From Plotosus lineatus (taxonomy: Eukaryota > Chordata > Actinopteri > Siluriformes > Plotosidae), in contig CM045729.1 of assembly GCA_024760905.1 (NCBI GenBank), forward strand, positions 46,321,080-46,385,079: a DNA stretch of 64,000 bases, in the 5' to 3' direction. Shown here piece by piece: positions 47,709-59,260 of this stretch. Position numbers and translations under genes: made by a program. Position 1 is the stretch's first letter; the number at the start of each line of letters is the position of its first letter. Under the pieces are notes generated by a model. That model had not been told where the DNA came from and ran no database searches. It saw nothing but the letters and a program-made list of their open reading frames with translations.

Positions 47709-48058
47709 GGGGCAGTGGTGGTCTAGTGTTATAGGGCAGTGGATCGCTGATCCAAAGGTTGGGGGTTCGAGTCCCACTCTCCACAAGGTTGTCACTGTCC
47801 TCCCCAGTGCAGCTAACTGGGTTATCAAAGGCCGGCCATGTCTCTCACTGTCTATGGTGTGAGGTTCATGTAAAAGAACCATTGCTGACTTTCAACAAGA
47901 GTTGCTGCAAAGCCGTCGGCGTGTTTCCGCCCTGCGATGGCCTGGCGAGCTGTCCATGGTGTCCTCTGCCCTCGGCCGAAGTTGGCTGGGATGGGCGCCA
48001 GCCTCCCTGCGACCCTAATTAGGATTAAGCGGTTACAGAAAATGAACTGAACTGAACT
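47709..48058 (+). mobile_element. SINE family A, D-type, complete
   Basis: Head GGTCTAGTGTTATAGGGCAG, B box GGTTCGAGTCC, body, then TGGCCTGGCGAGCTGTCCAT and GCGACCCTAATTAGGATTAA, ending (GAACT)n. The ATT flanks on both sides are the duplicated target. Confidence 0.87.
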
Positions 48059-48835
48059 GATTATTATTATTATTATTTTATTTATTTATTTATTTTTTTA
48101 CAAAATTGTACAGTTCCTGTCGCTATTCCAGGTCTTCATTCATTTTTGCCACTGATTTGCAGATGTATTTTTATTTATTTATTTATTTATTTTTACACAA
48201 CAGTTGAAAAATCTTCCACAGTGAATTTAAAATGCTGCTCACACAACTGTTTTTGTGGCCTTAGAAGCCTGTAAGTGATTTGTCTTGGCACTTTAAATCT
48301 CCTGCCGGCTCTGCAGAGTCATGTACTGTAGATCAGCGTAAAGGTGGCACTGCAGTCAGCTGGCTCTAATGAGATCGGCTCAGCACAAACCTACACAGCC
48401 GTAAAACCTGCACTACACAGAGGCTGCACGGGTGGAGGAGAGGAAAAACACAGAGATAGACGAGGAGAAATGAGTTCCTGCTTTCCATAAAAAAGGGAAA
48501 ATGCTCCTCAGCCAGTATTACTCTCCTCTAATATATAACTCTGGTGTGCACGTGCGCTTGTGCACCTGATTCAGCTATATGGTATTGTGGGGACCTGTAT
48601 ACAGTATCTGCTTTCACACGTTATGGGAGCGTGAGATTTTTGTGGAGACAAAACACAAGTACCTGCGACTTAAATAATTACATTTTTAAGGTGAAGACTA
48701 TTTTTAAGGTTAGTTTAGGTAAGGATTAGATTAAGGCTAAGGTTATTCTCCAAGTTCGGCAAGTAGTAGTTATGGTCAGGGTAAGTATCCAGGTACTAAA
48801 TAAAGTTATTGTCCCCTGAAGGTATGCATACAAGA

Positions 48836-48838
<3 letters not shown>

Positions 48839-48902
<64 letters not shown>

Positions 48903-48913
48903 GGGGGGGGGGG
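48839..48913. repeat. (TG)n(AG)n(G)12 compound microsatellite
   Basis: Three simple repeats in direct succession. Confidence 0.95.
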
Positions 48914-49143
48914 CATATCCTGGCAGCAGCATTAGTGTTGGTGTTTGTAGCTCCGCTCTCAACTTCTCTTCTGTTTCACCCTCTTCTGTGGATCACAGAC
49001 TTGTAAGCCTCACAACACAGCTCCCTTTAGTCTAATAAAATACCACTTAAAGAAAGATGTAGTGTACAGCAAGGTTCTGTCTTTAACTCAAGAATGATAG
49101 CATGGTACTGTTTGTCTTGAGCTGGCACTAACACCAAACTAAT

Positions 49144-49185
49144 AGTATAATAATAATAATAATAATAATAAGAATAATAATAATC
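49144..49185. repeat. (TAA)n microsatellite
   Basis: TAA triplets with one G interruption. Confidence 0.93.
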
Positions 49186-49348
49186 ATAAATGTTGTAATT
49201 TTTTCTCATCTCACTCTCTCATGTTCTTCCTCTCGTTCTGGGGTTGGGTCATGAGGCGAGCAGCCTATGCAACGAGGTCCTGTCGGGACCTCGTTAATTT
49301 GTACTAATTAAATGATAATTATTGGCCCTCTACACTACATCGTGTGGG

Positions 49349-49975
49349 TCAGTGGTGGTCCAGTGGTATAGGGCGCAGGATCGCTGATCCTAAGGTTGGG
49401 GGTTTGAGTCCCACTCTCCACAAGGTTGTCACTGTTCCCCCAGTGCCCCCAAGTGCCCCGGTGCCCCCTCCCCCAGTGCAGCTAACAGGGTTATCAAAGG
49501 CCGGCCATGTCTCTCACTGTCTATGGTGTGAGGTATGTAAAAGAACCATTGCTGACTTTCGACAAGAGTAGCTGCAAAGCCGTCAGCGTGTTTCTAATCT
49601 TGAGTCGGAGCCCCCTGAGGCAGTTCATTCACAGTAATGTTCTGGCAACTCCTGCAGCGGTACTGGAACCCAGTCGTATCGGCACTTTGCCCTTCCATTG
49701 GATCCTTCCGGTGGTGCTGAGAGGGGAGACTTGCTGCTTGAGTAACAGCCTGTCCTGCATTACTCCCTACCCCGGCTCTGCGCACTGGAGAGTATCACCA
49801 GCCAGGATACTAGACAGAGTGCAGCCATAGTCTTTCGGGACTGACAGAGGCCTACATTGGCCCGCTGATGGCCTGGCGAGCTGTCCAGGGTGTACCCCGC
49901 GCGGAGTCGGTTGAGATGGGTGCCAGCCTCCCCGTGACCTTAATTGAGATTAAGTGGCGCAGAAAAATGAACAAA
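49349..49975 (+). mobile_element. SINE family A, D-type, with module M inside
   Basis: Family A head (GGTCCAGTGGTATAGGGCGC) and body to CGTCAGCGTGTTTCT, then module M (49598-49858), then the DANA-like tail TGGCCTGGCGAGCTGTCCAG … GAGATTAAGTGGCGCAGAAA. A short CCCC-AGTGCCCC duplication sits near 49437-49478. Confidence 0.75.
49598..49858 (+). repeat. module M, second copy
   Basis: CTGCAGCGGTACTGGAACCC … GGACTGACAGAGGCCTAC matches the tail of the SINE at 14440-14854 over about 210 bp with few differences. This copy extends about 38 bp further 5'. I do not recognise its parent element. Confidence 0.7.
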
Positions 49976-49977
49976 TC

Positions 49978-50323
49978 TTCTTTTTTCCTTTCGGCTTTTT
50001 TCTTCTTCAGGGGTCGCCACAGTGAATCATCTGATTCGCATGTTTGATTTGGCAGAGGTTTTTACGTCGGATGTCCTTCCTGGCGCAACCCTTTATCATG
50101 AGACAGAAACACGCTGACGGCTATGCAGCTACTCTTTACGAAAGTCAGCAATGGTTCTTTTACATGAACCTCTCACCATAGACAGTGACAGACATGGCCC
50201 GCCTTTGATAACCCAGTTAGCTGCACTGGGGGGGACAGTGACAACATTGTGGAGAGTGGGACTCGAACCCCAAAACTTAGGATCAGCGATCTAGTGCACT
50301 TTACCACCAGGCCACGACTGCCC
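49978..50323 (-). mobile_element. SINE family A, R-type
   Basis: Minus-strand copy from TTTCCTTTCGGC (tail) to CCACGACTGCCC (head). It starts directly after the preceding SINE's 3' end. Confidence 0.85.
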
Positions 50324-51570
50324 AAAGAAAAAATGGACCAATGAAAAATAATAATTATTATCATCATCATAATCATTATTATTCTCATAATTACAACATA
50401 CCATATGTTTATTTTTTAATGTGCTGCACAGTATATAATGTTACATGAATAAGATTAGAGTTGCTCTATAGATATGAAGATCAAAATATATTTTTAAAAA
50501 TATCATTTAATCCAATTTAATACCTAGTCATGCTCAGGCAGGCTACACTTTCTAGAGATGTGAATCAGTTCGACTAGTTTGTTTTATCAGATTTCAGATT
50601 TGATGTGTTATTTTTCTAGCATTGAATGCATGGTGCAAGCAACAAGCTAAAAATCATCAGGTCATGGACCGACAGTACCCGGGGCTCCAGCAACATAATA
50701 ATGTCTTCTATCTTTTGTTTTAAAAATCAGACCAGTTATTATTACTTTTGCACTAAATATGTTTAAATCTGAGGCAGGAAATGGTTCGGATATAAGTCAT
50801 AACTCATTGCAGGACTGTGATGCTGATAGTGAGCTAATTGCTTTTGTTCTGCAGGTGAGTGTGAATACAGTCTGAAGAAATAAATCAGACTAAATTTGGA
50901 TTGCTGTGTAAGCCCTGTCGTTCTCAATACCTATACAGAAAAACTTGCTAAGATGCATGAAGGGAAGTAGGTCATCCTGCATTCGTATATTGATCATAAG
51001 CTGATAAAAACACTGGGCTTAGGAACTGTTTGTCCTTTTGACGAGTCTGGAGTTACCCAATGTCATCTCCTATGAAATAATATCTGCAGGACCGGTAGGA
51101 ATCCCAGATGTGCAGTGCATGTTAATGCCCTGTTGCAATTTAGCTGAGCCTTCGAATGTCACAGTGATGTGCTGCAGCCATTTGTTATAGTAGCAGTGCT
51201 TGTGCACAGGAATTATGTGAGTGACAGCTACTGCAGAGACTCTTCGGCATGAAAGAGAGTTAAAGACAGAAGGGGTAGGGTGCATGAGGCAAACTCAAAC
51301 GGAGAGGCACAGAGTAGAAAGTGAACAAGAGAGATCATGGAAAATGGAAAGGAGTGTGGGGGTGGGGGTGGGGGCAATGGAAGAGTGACGGTGGCCTTGG
51401 ATCAGTCGATGGCGGGCGGCTCATGGCAGGGCTTGACAGCAGCTTTCCTGTTTTAGGATGCAGGAGTCTGTCACTATAGGCACCTGTGTGTCTGTCAATG
51501 CAGCAACAATCAGAGGCCATGCTCGTACAAGGAAAGCGGTGGCAGGTGTGCGTGAGAAAGTGTGAACAAA

Positions 51571-51645
<75 letters not shown>

Positions 51646-53273
51646 ATTGTAGAAAAATGTGTAAGTCTATCAGCAAACCCAGCTCCACTGTAGGAACCTG
51701 CAGCTTGTGGAACAAATTTCAATGCTTTAATACTATTCACATGATTCACATGTTTATGTAATCCTTGGAAAATGTTTAACGTTCTGATCTTTCAGATCTT
51801 ATGTTCACAATTTTAGCAACACACTTCTCCGAGAACATGAGATTCTTAATTCAGTTGCAAGACAATAACATTAAACTAAAAAAAATATATATATATAGCA
51901 CACAGGTGGGTCATGTCACTTGTCACCAAAATCACACCCTTCGTTTCTAAATTCCCACAAAGATGAACCCTCTCCTGCTACAGCCACATTTGCAAGGCTA
52001 AAATGTATTTATTTTTATTAACTGTTTCTAGAGTCTCACAGAGTCTATGGCTCACACTCCAAATGCGTTTTTTACGCTATTACGCTATACTAGATGCTAT
52101 TAAGCGTCAGGTGCACTTTGTTATATATTTTATATTTTCTTAGTATGTACTACGCATACACCCTTCTGGGCTTGTGTGCATACGCGTGAATATGTGAATA
52201 GATGTATAAGTCTGTAAATATGTGAATAGCAGTGGCGGCGTGTCGTGAGGTTGACAGCTGGTGAGGCACTGACTCTTTTCAAGTCAGATTTATAAATACA
52301 AATGAACTCAAAAGAGTAAATTATTCATCATTTGATTGACAAAACACAATGCGTTGTGTTTTATATCTCATATCAATATTCTTTACACAAACATGTGACA
52401 CCTATTTCATTTGAGGTTAAAATGTATTACATCACCTTTTACATTTACATTTACAGCATTTAGCAGATGCAGAATTGCTTTGAAGTCTTTATCAGTGAAT
52501 ATACAGTATTCTATTACTGGTTTGTTAGAACACAGACGTCAGTCAAACCCAGTCAGTCGGTGTTGTGTGTGGGTTTTTTTTTTTTTTTTTTTTTTTTTTT
52601 GATGTGTGTGTTTTTATACAGCACAGTGCTAATCTAAGTACTGCTGAAAAAGATAAGCTGTTTTGATTAAAAGTCAAGATTTGCAAATTTTCTCAGCCTG
52701 GAAATGCAATCATTCATTTTGATAAGGCGGATTGTAAAGGAAGTATAAACTACAAACAAAGAAGATTGTAGGTCACAAGAATCTGTGGGCTCACAAGCAC
52801 CCTCTACCATGAGTCAAGGATACTGCTTGCCTCACTGAGTAACTTTTTAAAGTGGGTTTTATGATTAATCTGCAGCCTAAACACATGATAAAATACATTT
52901 TATACATTATCCAGATTATTAAAAAATATCTCATAATCTGAGTGTTGAAAAGCATTTCATTTACAATATATTGAGGCAGAGCGACATGCTATTTGCATCA
53001 CATACGAGTGCAGTTTGTGAGGAACACAATCCACTGAGTGGCACAGCAAAGTGCTGCCACACTGCACATCTCCCCCCTGTATTTTAATGGGACATATGGA
53101 AATTCTGCTATTCTTTATTGTAAAAAATAATTTTAATATTGGATTCGAACAGCAAAAGGTATAAGTACAGTAATACACACCAACTGACTAATATTAATAG
53201 CTAGTATATTTTATGATAAACTTTTTTTTTTTCTTTTTAAGATTAACTGGGGAGGCTCTGCTGCCCAGATATA
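50324..53273. other. intron 6 stretch, mostly unique
   Basis: (GT)n at 51573-51643 and a 27-T run at 52574-52600. ACATTTACATTTACAGCATT at about 52440 is a fish repeat end. No exon seen. Confidence 0.5.
51573..51643. repeat. (GT)35 microsatellite
   Basis: Uninterrupted. Confidence 0.97.
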
Positions 53274-53802
53274 CAGGGATCCCTCACTTTCCGCAGTTAA
53301 TTGGGACCGAGATCACCCCGCGACCATCAAAATCTGCGAAGTAGGATCACTCCCCAACCCCCCCCAACTGCCCCTGACTGACGTATACGTAAATGTATAT
53401 GTGTATATAATATCAATAAATACATAGTCAATGCTATAAATGCTTATAATAACAATTAAACATTAAAAAAAGTGATACATAAGATGTAAATAAAATATAA
53501 ATACACATGCAGATGCGCACGCATGCACGCAGATGCGTGTGCATGCACTCAGATGCACACCTCACAACAATATAACTAGTTTTGATGGGAGGTTTTGGGT
53601 TGTTTTTTGTTTTGTGTTTGTTTATGGGGTTTTTTTTTTGTTTTTTTTTGCATAATTGGCCTTGTTTTTGTGGCATTTTCTTTAACTTTTCCCCTATTCT
53701 TCCTTACTTTCCTTATTTTTTAATACAATGAATATTAAAAAAAAAAATCTGCGATGCTTTGAAGCCGCATGAACTGAAGCGCGAAATAGCGAGGGATCCC
53801 TG
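53274..53802 (+). mobile_element. MITE family B, copy 6
   Basis: 529 bp between TA dinucleotides. Ends CAGGGATCCCTCACTTTCCG and inverted CAGGGATCCCTCGCTATTTC. The interior has the ATGCGCACGCATGCACGCAG alternating core. Confidence 0.8.
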
Positions 53803-54334
53803 TATACTGAAAAAGTTAAGTGCTTCAGGCTTAGCAGTTGACACTGGAATGAATAGTTAAAAGTTGCTATTTTACTATTAATAATAGTTAAACTATTCAG
53901 TTCACCTTCCCGTCTTCTCAGAACTGTTAATTATATCATATGTTGTGAGCCTACAGAGTGAATACTAAGCCCTTTGTGTGATGCTGGTGGAGAATATTAC
54001 TTGAATCCAAATCCACATACGGATCGGAAAAGCTTAAATTAATTAAAGTAAGAATGAAATACTTATGTAAGTAAATAAAATAATTTAATAAAAGTTTAAA
54101 AAAGGATTTACAATAATTATAATATATGAACAAAGCAGCCCTTTCAGTGCAGTAGTAATGCAGCCGTACTGTTCATGATAATGAAAACTTTATTTCAACA
54201 CTAACTCTTTAATATAATTAAAATACGAATACAAATTTTAAAGGAATTTGACACCTTAGCATCAATAGAACTTGAGGGAAATCATAGCACTTTGGTCTCA
54301 TTTTGACCAATTTCCCCCTTGGGCTCTGCAGATA
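53803..54334. other. intron 6 stretch, AT-rich, nothing recognised
   Basis: No repeat or exon seen between MITE copy 6 and element T2. Confidence 0.4.
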
Positions 54335-55118
54335 CAGTGATACCTCTGCTCACGAACATAATTGGTTCCCAGAAAGTGTGTGTAAGGCGAAAAGTTCGTC
54401 TTCCGAACATTTATTTCCCATAAGAAACCATTAAAATGAGAATAATCCGTTCCCAGGTCCCCATAAAGCATAATTTTCTACTAAATAGGCCTTAAAACTA
54501 CACAAAAATATACCTTATTTTATGTATAATAAATGTGCTATTGTATTGTAATTAAAGAAATAAACTGTACTGTATAATAAAGTCGTTTTATTTACCTTTG
54601 TGATGGTAGTTGATGGCTTGATGGAATGGAGTGGGAGGAGGAGGGAGGGCGGGACTTACTGTTTGGAAGGAGTGTTTGGAAACGCCTACTGTTTGGAAAC
54701 ACCCTTAGCCACACACGCACCCTTAATAGCTTCCTTGTTCTTAAGGATGGTGGTAGACTTAGTGTACTGGTACTGGGACGCTAAGTCACACAAACGCACA
54801 CCTCGTTCGTGTTTTTCAATGATCTCCGCCTGTGGTGGGGTCTTTTTCGGTCCCATAATAGCAAAAGTACACTCAATATGGTCCAAAATGTCTATCAAAC
54901 ACAAACCACTTCCGCACTCAAAGAAAGGGGTGTGACGAACTGTGACGTCGTGAGCGTGCGTCAGCTTCTCGTGGCCGCCACCGTGGCGCTGTTCGACCGC
55001 GTGGTTTGATTCGTCCGCCGAAAACTAGTTCGTCAGCAGAGACTATATGCTCGCAAATTTAATGTTCTTGAGGCGAAAAGTTCGTGAGCTTAAGCGTTCG
55101 TCAGCGGAGGTTTTACTG
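54335..55118 (-). mobile_element. Tigger-like (pogo) element T2, internally deleted
   Basis: 784 bp between TA dinucleotides, with the same ends, interior and orientation as T1, 14 kb away in the same intron. The two differ by roughly 2-3%. Confidence 0.85.
54686..54904 (-). pseudogene. Tigger-type transposase N-terminal remnant (copy 2)
   Basis: 72 codons, nearly the same as the remnant in T1. It reads KKTPPQ and QYTKSTTILKNKEAIK where T1 reads NKTPPQ and QYAKSTT. Helix-turn-helix part only, with no DDE domain. Confidence 0.75.
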
Positions 55119-55496
55119 TAATTGGAATTTCCAATCCTGTTACACACATTTTTCTAGCTTTTCAGTAAATTTTCTTTTGTCTTATCCACATGATAGTGGG
55201 CAATACTCGGTTATACTGTATTATTTATATCATATTGTAATATTATTTTTTATTTCGTTGGGCTTGGGGATTCCATTATTTTAATGTTATGGCAGTGCTG
55301 ATTATGTGTAAACTGTATGCAGGTCCCGATTTATGCACCGTACGAGCAGGAACTGTATGATATTTTATCACCACCTGATTATGTTTGCTGGTGCTCAGGC
55401 TGAAGGTGCCCTTTACTTTGTATTTTTCAACATGAATCTCTGAAACTCCGTGTCTATGGGCCCCCAGATGTAAAACTTTCTGAACAAGCATTGGAT

Positions 55497-55498
<2 letters not shown>

Positions 55499-55549
<51 letters not shown>
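55499..55549. repeat. (TG)n microsatellite
   Basis: About 25 units. Confidence 0.97.
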
Positions 55550-55552
<3 letters not shown>

Positions 55553-55775
55553 AAACTAGAATATCACACATTTGTGGTGAGATATTACATGCCATTCGTC
55601 TTTGATCCATACACACACATGTTCATATTATGTTCTGGTAAAACAGTTTGCATGTTGACAGAGGTGAAAGGTCACACATAACGTAGATGTACTTATTGCA
55701 CAAGCATAATTCTTACTGCACATCTGTAGGTTTCCTGCTGATGACAGCTTCAACACTGTTGCAAGTTTTTTTATT

Positions 55776-55778
<3 letters not shown>

Positions 55779-55817
<39 letters not shown>
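55779..55817. repeat. (GT)n microsatellite
   Basis: About 19 units. Confidence 0.97.
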
Positions 55818-55820
<3 letters not shown>

Positions 55821-56991
55821 CAGAGGAAAATTAAGGATTGATGTAGTCTGCTGGATTATTCTGTAGTGTGTTTTCTTGCATGTACTCTAATCTTTAGCTT
55901 TCACTCTTTCATCCCTCTGCATTCTTGATCCATATCTGACTTCTTCACCAACCAATTTCTTGCATTTCCTCACTTTTGTTGCTGTTAATGCTTTTTAACA
56001 AACCATCTACTCTATAATGACCACAACCCTTTGGTTGAATTCCTTCTCTTTCAAATCATGATGTATTGGGAGTTTGTGCCAAATGTCGGCGAGGAAATGC
56101 ACCTCATGTCTCACTTTTCTTCCACCTCCGCCTTCAATTGGCTGGCCGTTTCGACCTGCTTCCTTTGCTTCCTACGCAAACATGCTGAGATCTGACTCGG
56201 GCTGGTCCCAGGCCATCTGGCCCTGGAGTCACTGGATCTTGAGGTGGGTCGCGTCCTCAGGGTTCGGCTTTTCTGTGTGTGCAGTGAAGCAGGACTTGCA
56301 TTGCTCTGGTTCTTCTCGTCTTTCTCCCCACTCTCTCTTGAGAGCAGTTGGAGACTGGCACATACACACAGGAACGACTGAGTGAGTGAGAAGGATGGAG
56401 ATAAGCTATCTGAACTTGTCATCTTGGCTCCTCTCACCAGCCCTGGACCGATTGGTTTAAACACATGAATTTGGTCAGCCAGCTTTTACTCGGAAATGTA
56501 GCAGAAGCTTGTAGAAAAGCACTATATAAATGTAATAGCTATAATTATATACATAGCATAATAGTTTTCTATAATAAGTTGTGTAATATACTGTGCAGAG
56601 AAGAAACAAGTAATTAATTAAAAAGAGAAGGTAATTGGAAAGAGTGAAATATTCAAGTTGTGTTTATTTGAGCCTGTGTAGGTTTGTAACACACTCTGTA
56701 CACACACCATCGTGCCTTTTGTTCACTAGTTCATCCAGATGTGCAGAATAAACACTCATGCTTAAGCCATAGTGACATAGTGTGCAGGGGTGTGGAAGTG
56801 GCTGTCTGTTTGTCCGGCTATTAACAAGATGATCTTTCCTGACCACAGTAAAGACTCACTGATTGCATGTTTGTTTACAGTGTGTATGATTGCATGCTTG
56901 TTTATTTGTGTTTCTCTCATTGCTTTGCAACTCGAGCATTTTCATTACCCTTGTTTGCTAATCTGCTCCTGTCCTGTTTCTTCTCGGTTAG

Positions 56992-57136
56992 ACTTTCCAT
57001 GCCAACTCGGACCCCTCTGAAGTGGTGCTGAACCGAATCCCTCAGCCCGTCCTGGCTCGATTCGTCCGAATCAGACCCCAGACTTGGAAGAATGGCATTG
57101 CTTTGCGTTTCGAGCTCTATGGATGTCAGATCACAG
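56992..57136 (+). CDS. nrp2: nrp2 exon 7 of window: end of domain b1
   Basis: 145 nt, phase 0 in and phase 1 out. The acceptor is TCTCGGTTAG and the donor GTGTGT. It begins TFHANSDPSEVVLNRIPQP and continues ARFVRIRPQTWKNGIALRFE to LYGCQIT. The closing Cys of b1 is in LYGC. The residues join directly onto NHK of the previous exon, as in mammalian NRP2 (NHK-VFQANND...), so no coding exon is missing from the 19.1 kb intron before it. Length and phases equal those of exon 9, which ends b2. Confidence 0.94.
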
Positions 57137-58118
57137 GTGTGTACATACAGTATACTCTTTCTGCATAAACATAATACATAATGCCTGTTGCCGTTGTCAT
57201 TTTTAACCTCTATAACTTTTCACTCAGTTTATAGAAATATTTCCGTCAGTGATGAGTCCGTATCGTTCTCCAACATCATCTCTAAACCAAACAGTCCCCT
57301 CCGAAGTACAATAGATGATGCATATCGTTTCAGATGTCCCTGTCACCTGAACTCAGCACTGTATTTATCTGCTCCATTCAGGCTGTGTAATTGAGTTTGG
57401 CTATTTGTGGAGATGTGTGGATCAGAGCGTCCTAATTCTGTTTGTTTCCCCTGACACAAATGTGCTTTTTTGAACCGATGCGATCACAAATTTCCATCAC
57501 ACTAAATCATTATAGCGTTAAGTAGCGATTCGCTCCTATTTTTATCGACAGTAAGCAGGACAAATACGCTTTTACGGACGGGGCCTTTTTCAACACTGAC
57601 ACAAATGACATAAACATGGAACTCACTACCGTATTAGCCCTGCCCTGATCCTGAAGGAGCCATCTCCGAGGGGCATGTAGACTACAATGGCTGGATTTTA
57701 GTGAGTCGAGTATGTGCCCTCAGTTCCTGATTTATGGAGAACTGATACCCACCGTGGATTAAAACAGAACACTGCCAATCCCAAAACAGTAACTCAGTGC
57801 CTTGGCATTATTTCCAAAGTTTTTTTTTTTTTTCCTTCATGTGTGGGTGGAATACAACAGAGATAGTGTAGGATGGATGTTCTGCATTTGTCTCAATGCA
57901 TTTCAGTTTGGTTCACTTTTTAAGCCACAGGCTACAATCAATCATTTATTTCTGGAATCATCTTTTTACGAGCCCTGTGGCATAAAACGGGTGCACGAAG
58001 ACAGTAACAGCGAAAGAGTAGGAGTGAAACGAGTGCTGTGTGGTAGTATTTTAGCTACCCTACAATGAAGTCATCTCTCTTTTGGGATGAGCTTCCTAAC
58101 ACCTAAGGTCTTGGGCCA

Positions 58119-58189
<71 letters not shown>

Positions 58190-58336
58190 TTCTGACTCAC
58201 AAATATTCGGTTTCTTTATGCATTCAAGCTTTAGTTTATTTATTATTTACATTTTCTTCTTTAAAATAAATATAACATTGAGTCCCTCAGCTTTAACCTG
58301 TCATTCATTCTATTTCTCGCTTTGTCTGTTGTACAG
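57137..58336. other. intron 7, with (AC)n tract
   Basis: No transposon recognised. (AC)31 lies at 58125-58187, 150 bases before exon 8. Confidence 0.5.
58125..58187. repeat. (AC)31 microsatellite
   Basis: Uninterrupted. Confidence 0.97.
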
Positions 58337-58686
58337 ATGCTCCATGTTCAGACATGCAGGGCATGCTGTCAGGGCTACTCCCCGACTCGCAGATCTCTGC
58401 GTCCTCTATGCGGGATATCCACGGCTCCATGGGTGCGGCTCGGTTAGTGGCAAGCCGTTCCGGATGGTACCCCAGTCCCACACAGCCTGTGGCTGGGGAG
58501 GAGTGGCTGCAGATTGATCTGGGAGTTCTAAAAACAGTGCGAGGGATCATCACACAGGGGGCGCGTGGCGTTGATGGCAGCACCAGTGCTGAGAACCGAG
58601 CCTTCGTGAGAAAGTACAAGCTAGCGCACAGCATGAATGGAAAAGACTGGAGCTACTTCCTTGACCCTAGGACCGGCCATCACAAG
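58337..58686 (+). CDS. nrp2: nrp2 exon 8 of window: first two thirds of F5/8-type domain b2
   Basis: 350 nt, phase 1 in and phase 0 out. The acceptor is TTGTACAG. The donor is GTGTGG, which lacks the usual A at +4 but keeps G at +5 weakly or not at all, so it looks weak. It encodes DAPCSDMQGMLSGLLPDSQI, SASS, AARLVASRSGWYPSP, GEEWLQIDLGVLKTVRGIIT, QGARG and KDWSYFLDPRTGHHK. This is the b2 discoidin fold. One exon here covers what two exons cover in b1. Confidence 0.95.
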
Positions 58687-59115
58687 GTGTGGTATTCATT
58701 GCTAATATGAGTTTTTAATCTACTACTATTGTGATTTTATTTAAGAATGTAGTTGCCACCGAGTCATTTTAATAATGTAATGGGGAATTTAGCACAGCAG
58801 GTCAACTAATAGTTTCCCGTATTCTTATTTCTGAATCAATAGAAAGTAACAGCCATCTCATTCATTTTTGCTCCACTCAGCAGCCCAACACTTGCACCAT
58901 CTCTTTTACTCCATCCCATTCTAAGAACAGACAGAATTCAATTATACTCAGCTATGCTGCCAGCGCTGATAACATTCCAGTCAAATCATTTACAGTTGTG
59001 GTAATTAAAACTTCTCTAGCTGAACTTCCTCCTCAGGCCACACGAGATTCCTAAATCGGAATACCCCACCAGTTTTTCCTTTTTCTGTCTTTTGAATTGC
59101 CTTTCTGCTTTTCAG
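58687..59115. other. intron 8, nothing else recognised
   Basis: 429 bp, short, with no repeats. Confidence 0.6.
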
Positions 59116-59260
59116 ATTTTTGAAGGAAACACGCACTTCGACACCCCGGAGATCCGCCGATTTGATGAGATTGTGACACAGTTCATCAGGGTGTATCCGG
59201 AAAGGTGGTCACCCCCAGGTATCGGGATGAGGCTGGAGATCTTGGGATGCGAACTTCCGG
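59116..59260 (+). CDS. nrp2: nrp2 exon 9 of window: end of domain b2
   Basis: 145 nt, phase 0 in and phase 1 out, with acceptor GCTTTTCAG and donor GTGAGA. It encodes IFEGNTHFDTPEIRRFDEIV, then FIRVYPERWSPPGIGMRLEI and LGCELP, with the b2-closing Cys in LGC. The frame stays open past the donor for 66 codons, to a TGA at 59458-59460. The exons for the linker, MAM domain and membrane anchor were not found before the window ends. Confidence 0.95.

Larger units (their letters stand above)
55119..56991. other. 3' part of intron 6, two TG tracts and a GC-richer block
   Basis: (TG)n at 55499-55549 and 55779-55817. 56074-56464 is GC-richer and has ORFs over 100 codons on both strands, but no recognised domain or splice frame linking it to nrp2. 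Confidence 0.4.
1..59260 (+). other. nrp2: nrp2 (neuropilin-2) gene body, partial, nine exons seen
   Basis: Neuropilin-2 is a type I membrane co-receptor for class 3 semaphorins (with plexins) and VEGFs (with VEGF receptors), acting in axon guidance and in vascular and lymphatic growth. Nine segments with AG acceptors and GT donors join in phase (boundaries 2,1,1,1,0,0,1,0,1) into 1,668 nt without a stop, covering domains a1-a2-b1-b2 in family order. NRP2 rather than NRP1 is indicated by the a1 segment ending YEIHKTG, by GKHCSNIAPP, and by the a2 segment TGILSLTFHTDMAVAKDGF, which follow human NRP2 and not NRP1. The exons match what I know as exons 2-10 of vertebrate NRP2. Both gene ends lie outside the window. 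I cannot tell nrp2a from nrp2b. Confidence 0.95.

Noticed and set aside
47563..47882. ORFs such as those with GLEPPTFGSAI-type wording, repeated across the window
   Set aside because: They fall in the head of family A SINEs, recur with every copy, and are translations of a tRNA-derived sequence.
56074..56464. Overlapping ORFs of 103 and 117 codons on opposite strands, upstream of exon 7
   Set aside because: Mutually overlapping, with no domain and no phase-compatible splice sites joining them to nrp2. Kept only as a possible conserved noncoding block.
37880..56991. A missing coding exon in the 19 kb intron
   Set aside because: NHK of exon 6 joins directly to TFHANSDPSEVV of exon 7 as in mammalian NRP2, and the phases agree (0/0). 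No exon is needed.
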